Shown one piece after another: positions 6,551 through 7,791 of a stretch of DNA of 7,791 nt. The stretch is taken from assembly GCA_944393455.1 (NCBI GenBank), contig CALYAH010000066.1, forward strand, positions 1-7,791. Direction: 5' to 3'. Made by a program: the position numbers and the translations under genes. Positions within the stretch are counted from its first letter, which is position 1. Every line of letters begins with the position of its first letter. The notes beneath the pieces were generated by a model that had not been told where the DNA came from, searched no databases, and worked only from the letters and a program-made list of their open reading frames with translations. The DNA is from an uncultured Clostridia bacterium. Lineage in GTDB: Bacteria; Bacillota; Clostridia; TANB77; CAG-508.

Positions 6551-6584
6551 CATACTATAATGACTTTACTACATTATAGTTATG
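6551..6584. repeat. Hairpin with 9-bp perfect core
   Basis: ACTATAATG (6554-6562) and CATTATAGT (6572-6580) pair perfectly around a 9-nt loop. CAT and ATG extend the stem past one bulged base. No T-run follows, so it is not a standard terminator. Confidence 0.45.
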
Positions 6585-6598
6585 CTATTTTTATGAAC

Positions 6599-6627
6599 TT
6601 GACATTCTATTATGCAATGAGTATTTT
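6599..6627 (+). promoter_or_regulatory. Orphan promoter-like site
   Basis: A perfect TTGACA (6599-6604), a 17-bp spacer, then TATTTT (6622-6627). No gene follows for over 700 bp. It could produce a non-coding RNA or a replication primer transcript, or be chance. Confidence 0.35.
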
Positions 6628-6761
6628 ATTTTTTACTATGCTACAGATATAAATATAAAAAAGATAGCACTAGAAATAGCTAAAAACTAGCAAAAGTAAT
6701 AGATAAAGTAACTAAAAGAACATTAATACAATATTGATGTGCAGATTACATTTATTTTTCT

Positions 6762-6841
6762 AACTTTTTAAACTATCAATAGTTGAAATACCTATATCCT
6801 GTTGCCTTTTTATGATTTTCATATTTAAACTTTAAAAAGTT
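6762..6841. repeat. Separated inverted repeat enclosing a smaller palindrome
   Basis: AACTTTTTAAA (6762-6772) and TTTAAAAAGTT (6831-6841) are perfect reverse complements, 58 bp apart. Between them is AACTAT-CA-ATAGTT (6771-6784). The right arm also forms AACTTT-AA-AAAGTT (6828-6841). Confidence 0.35.
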
Positions 6842-7028
6842 GCAAGAACACTAAAACTAAACTACTTATATTATTATGACTTTATCATTTTTATTTCAGA
6901 CTAATCATTTCATAAATGAACTAAATAATACTTATTTGATTTGCTATATGATATTAATGTTAAAAGCAATAATATATGTAATATATACTTATTTTTGCTT
7001 GCTAAATAATAAAAGATACTTAAATTAC

Positions 7029-7077
7029 AAATTTGCTGGATAACAGAAAATTTGCGATATTAAATACGAAAATTTGT
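7029..7077 (+). repeat. Three spaced AAATTTG repeats, iteron-like
   Basis: AAATTTGC at 7029-7036 and 7048-7055, and AAATTTGT at 7070-7077, are spaced 19 and 22 bp, close to two helical turns. Copies two and three share GAAAATTTG. The spacing resembles initiator-binding iterons, but three short AT-rich copies are weak evidence. TTTGCGAT from copy two recurs in the leader stem at 7205-7212. Confidence 0.4.
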
Positions 7078-7143
7078 GTTTTGCTTTAATAAAACATAAG
7101 ACTTGAAACCGTTGAGGCTGTAAGAAAATATTTGATTTTTCTA

Positions 7144-7172
7144 TTGACATTTTTTTATAAATGTGGTAACAT
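7144..7172 (+). promoter_or_regulatory. Strong promoter of the leader and 7357 operon
   Basis: A perfect TTGACA (7144-7149), a 17-bp spacer, TAACAT (7167-7172) and an extended -10 TGG (7164-7166). Transcription should start near 7179. A 6-bp inverted repeat, ACATTT/AAATGT (7147-7152 and 7159-7164), overlaps the -35 end and the spacer and could be an operator. Confidence 0.75.
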
Positions 7173-7178
7173 CATTAT

Positions 7179-7356
7179 AGTTCAAGAAGAACAAAAAAAA
7201 TACTTTTGCGATGTAACAAGTCGGCAAACTAAACTACATCGCAAAAGCGACTTGAAATATCTTGAAAGATACTTCTATATTATAATAACATCTTTGCGTC
7301 TTTTTTTCAAGATATTTTCAAAACAAAAAATATTTTGAAAGGAGGGCGTTTTTATT
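7179..7356 (+). promoter_or_regulatory. Structured leader with overlapping, mutually exclusive hairpins
   Basis: Five pairings share bases. S1: 7203-7215 with 7235-7247, 13 bp perfect. S2: 7217-7223 with 7248-7254, 7 bp perfect (CAAGTCG/CGACTTG), one arm in S1's loop. S3: 7252-7267 with 7305-7321, 16 bp with one bulge. S4: 7316-7323 with 7333-7340, 8 bp, ending at the ribosome binding site. ST: 7240-7247 with 7292-7298, CGCAAAAG/CTTTGCG with one bulge, followed two bases later by T7 (7301-7307), so terminator-like. S1 excludes ST, S2 excludes S1 and S3, and S3 excludes S4. Control by attenuation or masking of the ribosome binding site is inference. A DNA role (origin or transfer-origin hairpin) is the main alternative. 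Confidence 0.55.
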
Positions 7357-7599
7357 ATGGAAGAATTACAACCAATTTACAGTAATGTGAAATCATTTTA
7401 TAGGAAAGCCAGAGTATTAAAAGATGATGACAAAATACAACTTATTAGTTATTCTACTAAAGTTGCAGAAATAAAAAACGGAAAAGCCCATATATTTGGG
7501 TGGTATTCTGCGACAACAACAAGGCATATCAAAGAGTTTTTGCAACAAAATGGATTTAAAACAGGAACAAAAGCACAACTAGAAAAAATGTATTGTTAA
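7357..7599 (+). CDS. Small conserved-looking protein of mobile-element type (80 aa)
   Basis: The start is supported by AAAGGAGGG (7338-7346), ten bases before the ATG. The product opens with IYSNVKSFYRKARVL, continues through strand-like segments (KIQLISYSTKVAEI, KAHIFGWYS), and ends in a helix: TTTRHIKEFLQQNGF at about residues 54-68. I recall similar 'YS.TT.RHIKEFL.QNG' proteins from clostridial phages and conjugative elements, listed as domains of unknown function (possibly DUF8033, unverified). No catalytic residues are evident. Its function is unknown. It is the first gene after the structured leader and lies 20 bp before the S6-type gene, so the two are almost surely co-transcribed. Confidence 0.75.
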   Translation: MEELQPIYSNVKSFYRKARVLKDDDKIQLISYSTKVAEIKNGKAHIFGWYSATTTRHIKEFLQQNGFKTGTKAQLEKMYC

Positions 7600-7619
7600 T
7601 TAAAAGGAGGATTAGAAAA

Positions 7620-7791
7620 ATGAACAATAAAAAAATATATGAAACTATTTATATTTTAAAAGGAAGTTTTACAGAGGAGAAATACAAGCAGACATTTGAA
7701 AAAGTGCAAAATTTTTTATCACGATATAATATTGAAAAAGTAGAAGAAGTAGGAAAAAGAAAATTAGCATACGAAGTAAACAAAGAAACAA
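7620..7791 (+). CDS. rpsF: Ribosomal protein bS6-type protein, N-terminal 57 residues (cut by window end)
   Basis: The ATG follows AAAGGAGG (7603-7610) by nine bases; the frame stays open to the window end. The start KKIYETIYILKGSFTEE matches the first strand of bacterial bS6 (usually 'YETMYILRP'). VEEVGKRKLAYEV (residues 41-53) matches the family hallmark 'GKRxLAYxI'. A normal bS6 has about 95 residues and binds 16S rRNA with bS18 in the small subunit platform. In most Bacillota rpsF is followed by ssb and rpsR, which would lie outside the window. Next to a mobile-element-type gene, it may be an element-borne copy, perhaps carried together with a single-strand-binding protein gene. The normal chromosomal gene beside an inserted element is the alternative. 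Confidence 0.8.
   Translation, partial: MNNKKIYETIYILKGSFTEEKYKQTFEKVQNFLSRYNIEKVEEVGKRKLAYEVNKET

Larger units (their letters stand above)
5887..7130. other. Long AT-rich non-coding region, candidate origin or partition region
   Basis: About 1.2 kb with no convincing open frame on either strand and no GC-rich block that looks like a tRNA or rRNA. It contains one consensus DnaA box (6088-6096), a 10-bp direct repeat, several hairpins built on TACTA/TAGTA half-sites, a long inverted repeat (6762-6841), spaced AAATTTGC repeats near its right end and one orphan promoter-like site. Location next to primase and helicase genes makes an origin plausible. Old, decayed coding sequence is an alternative, though I see no recognisable fragment. 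Confidence 0.5.

Noticed and set aside
5887..7130. CRISPR array, tRNA or rRNA in the non-coding region
   Set aside because: No regularly spaced long repeats and no GC-containing cloverleaf or rRNA-like blocks were seen.
7203..7254. Classical H-type pseudoknot from S1 and S2
   Set aside because: The order of arms fits, but there are zero bases between S1's 3' arm and S2's 3' arm, which cannot span a full 13-bp stem. Alternative, mutually exclusive pairing is more likely.
7132..7338. Open frame of 68 codons over the leader
   Set aside because: It starts upstream of the -35 box, has no ribosome binding site, and runs through the inverted repeats, which explain the sequence better.

Overview
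The window is strongly AT-rich on both strands (judged by eye, not computed). Most genes start after strong AGGAGG-type ribosome binding sites, and AGA codons and A/T-ending codons dominate. This points to a low-GC Bacillota, most likely a Clostridia-type host. A tyrosine recombinase end, an archaeo-eukaryotic-type (AEP) primase, an SF2 helicase, several small unknown proteins and long non-coding DNA suggest a mobile element (integrated element, plasmid or phage-plasmid) rather than core chromosome. The window does not show which.

Layout. Positions 2-124 are the 3' end of a tyrosine recombinase on the + strand. It converges on a minus-strand gene (162-1148) for an unrecognised protein with a small zinc-binding-type Cys/His cluster; the two share a bidirectional terminator at 128-165. 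A divergent promoter region (1149-1301) carries a perfect odd-centred palindrome. Rightward from there runs a block of small unknown genes (1302-1610, 1777-2184, 2216-2452). Next comes the replication block: a primase-like protein broken over two frames (2572-3708 and 3716-4267), then a helicase (4268-5830) whose GTG start directly follows the preceding stop codon. A clear terminator (5835-5886) closes this block.

Positions 5887-7130 hold about 1.2 kb of non-coding, AT-rich DNA with one consensus DnaA box, several hairpins, direct repeats and a possible orphan promoter. This is my candidate for a replication origin or partition region. At 7144-7172 lies a well-formed promoter (TTGACA, 17-bp spacer, extended -10). 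It drives a roughly 178-nt leader with a chain of overlapping, mutually exclusive inverted repeats, ahead of a small conserved-looking gene (7357-7599) and the start of a ribosomal protein S6-type gene (7620 to the window end).

Working together: the primase and helicase probably replicate the element, and the recombinase probably integrates or excises it. The roles of the zinc protein and the small proteins are unknown. The points most worth checking are the switch-like leader, the S6-type gene beside mobile-element genes, the broken primase frame and the possible origin.
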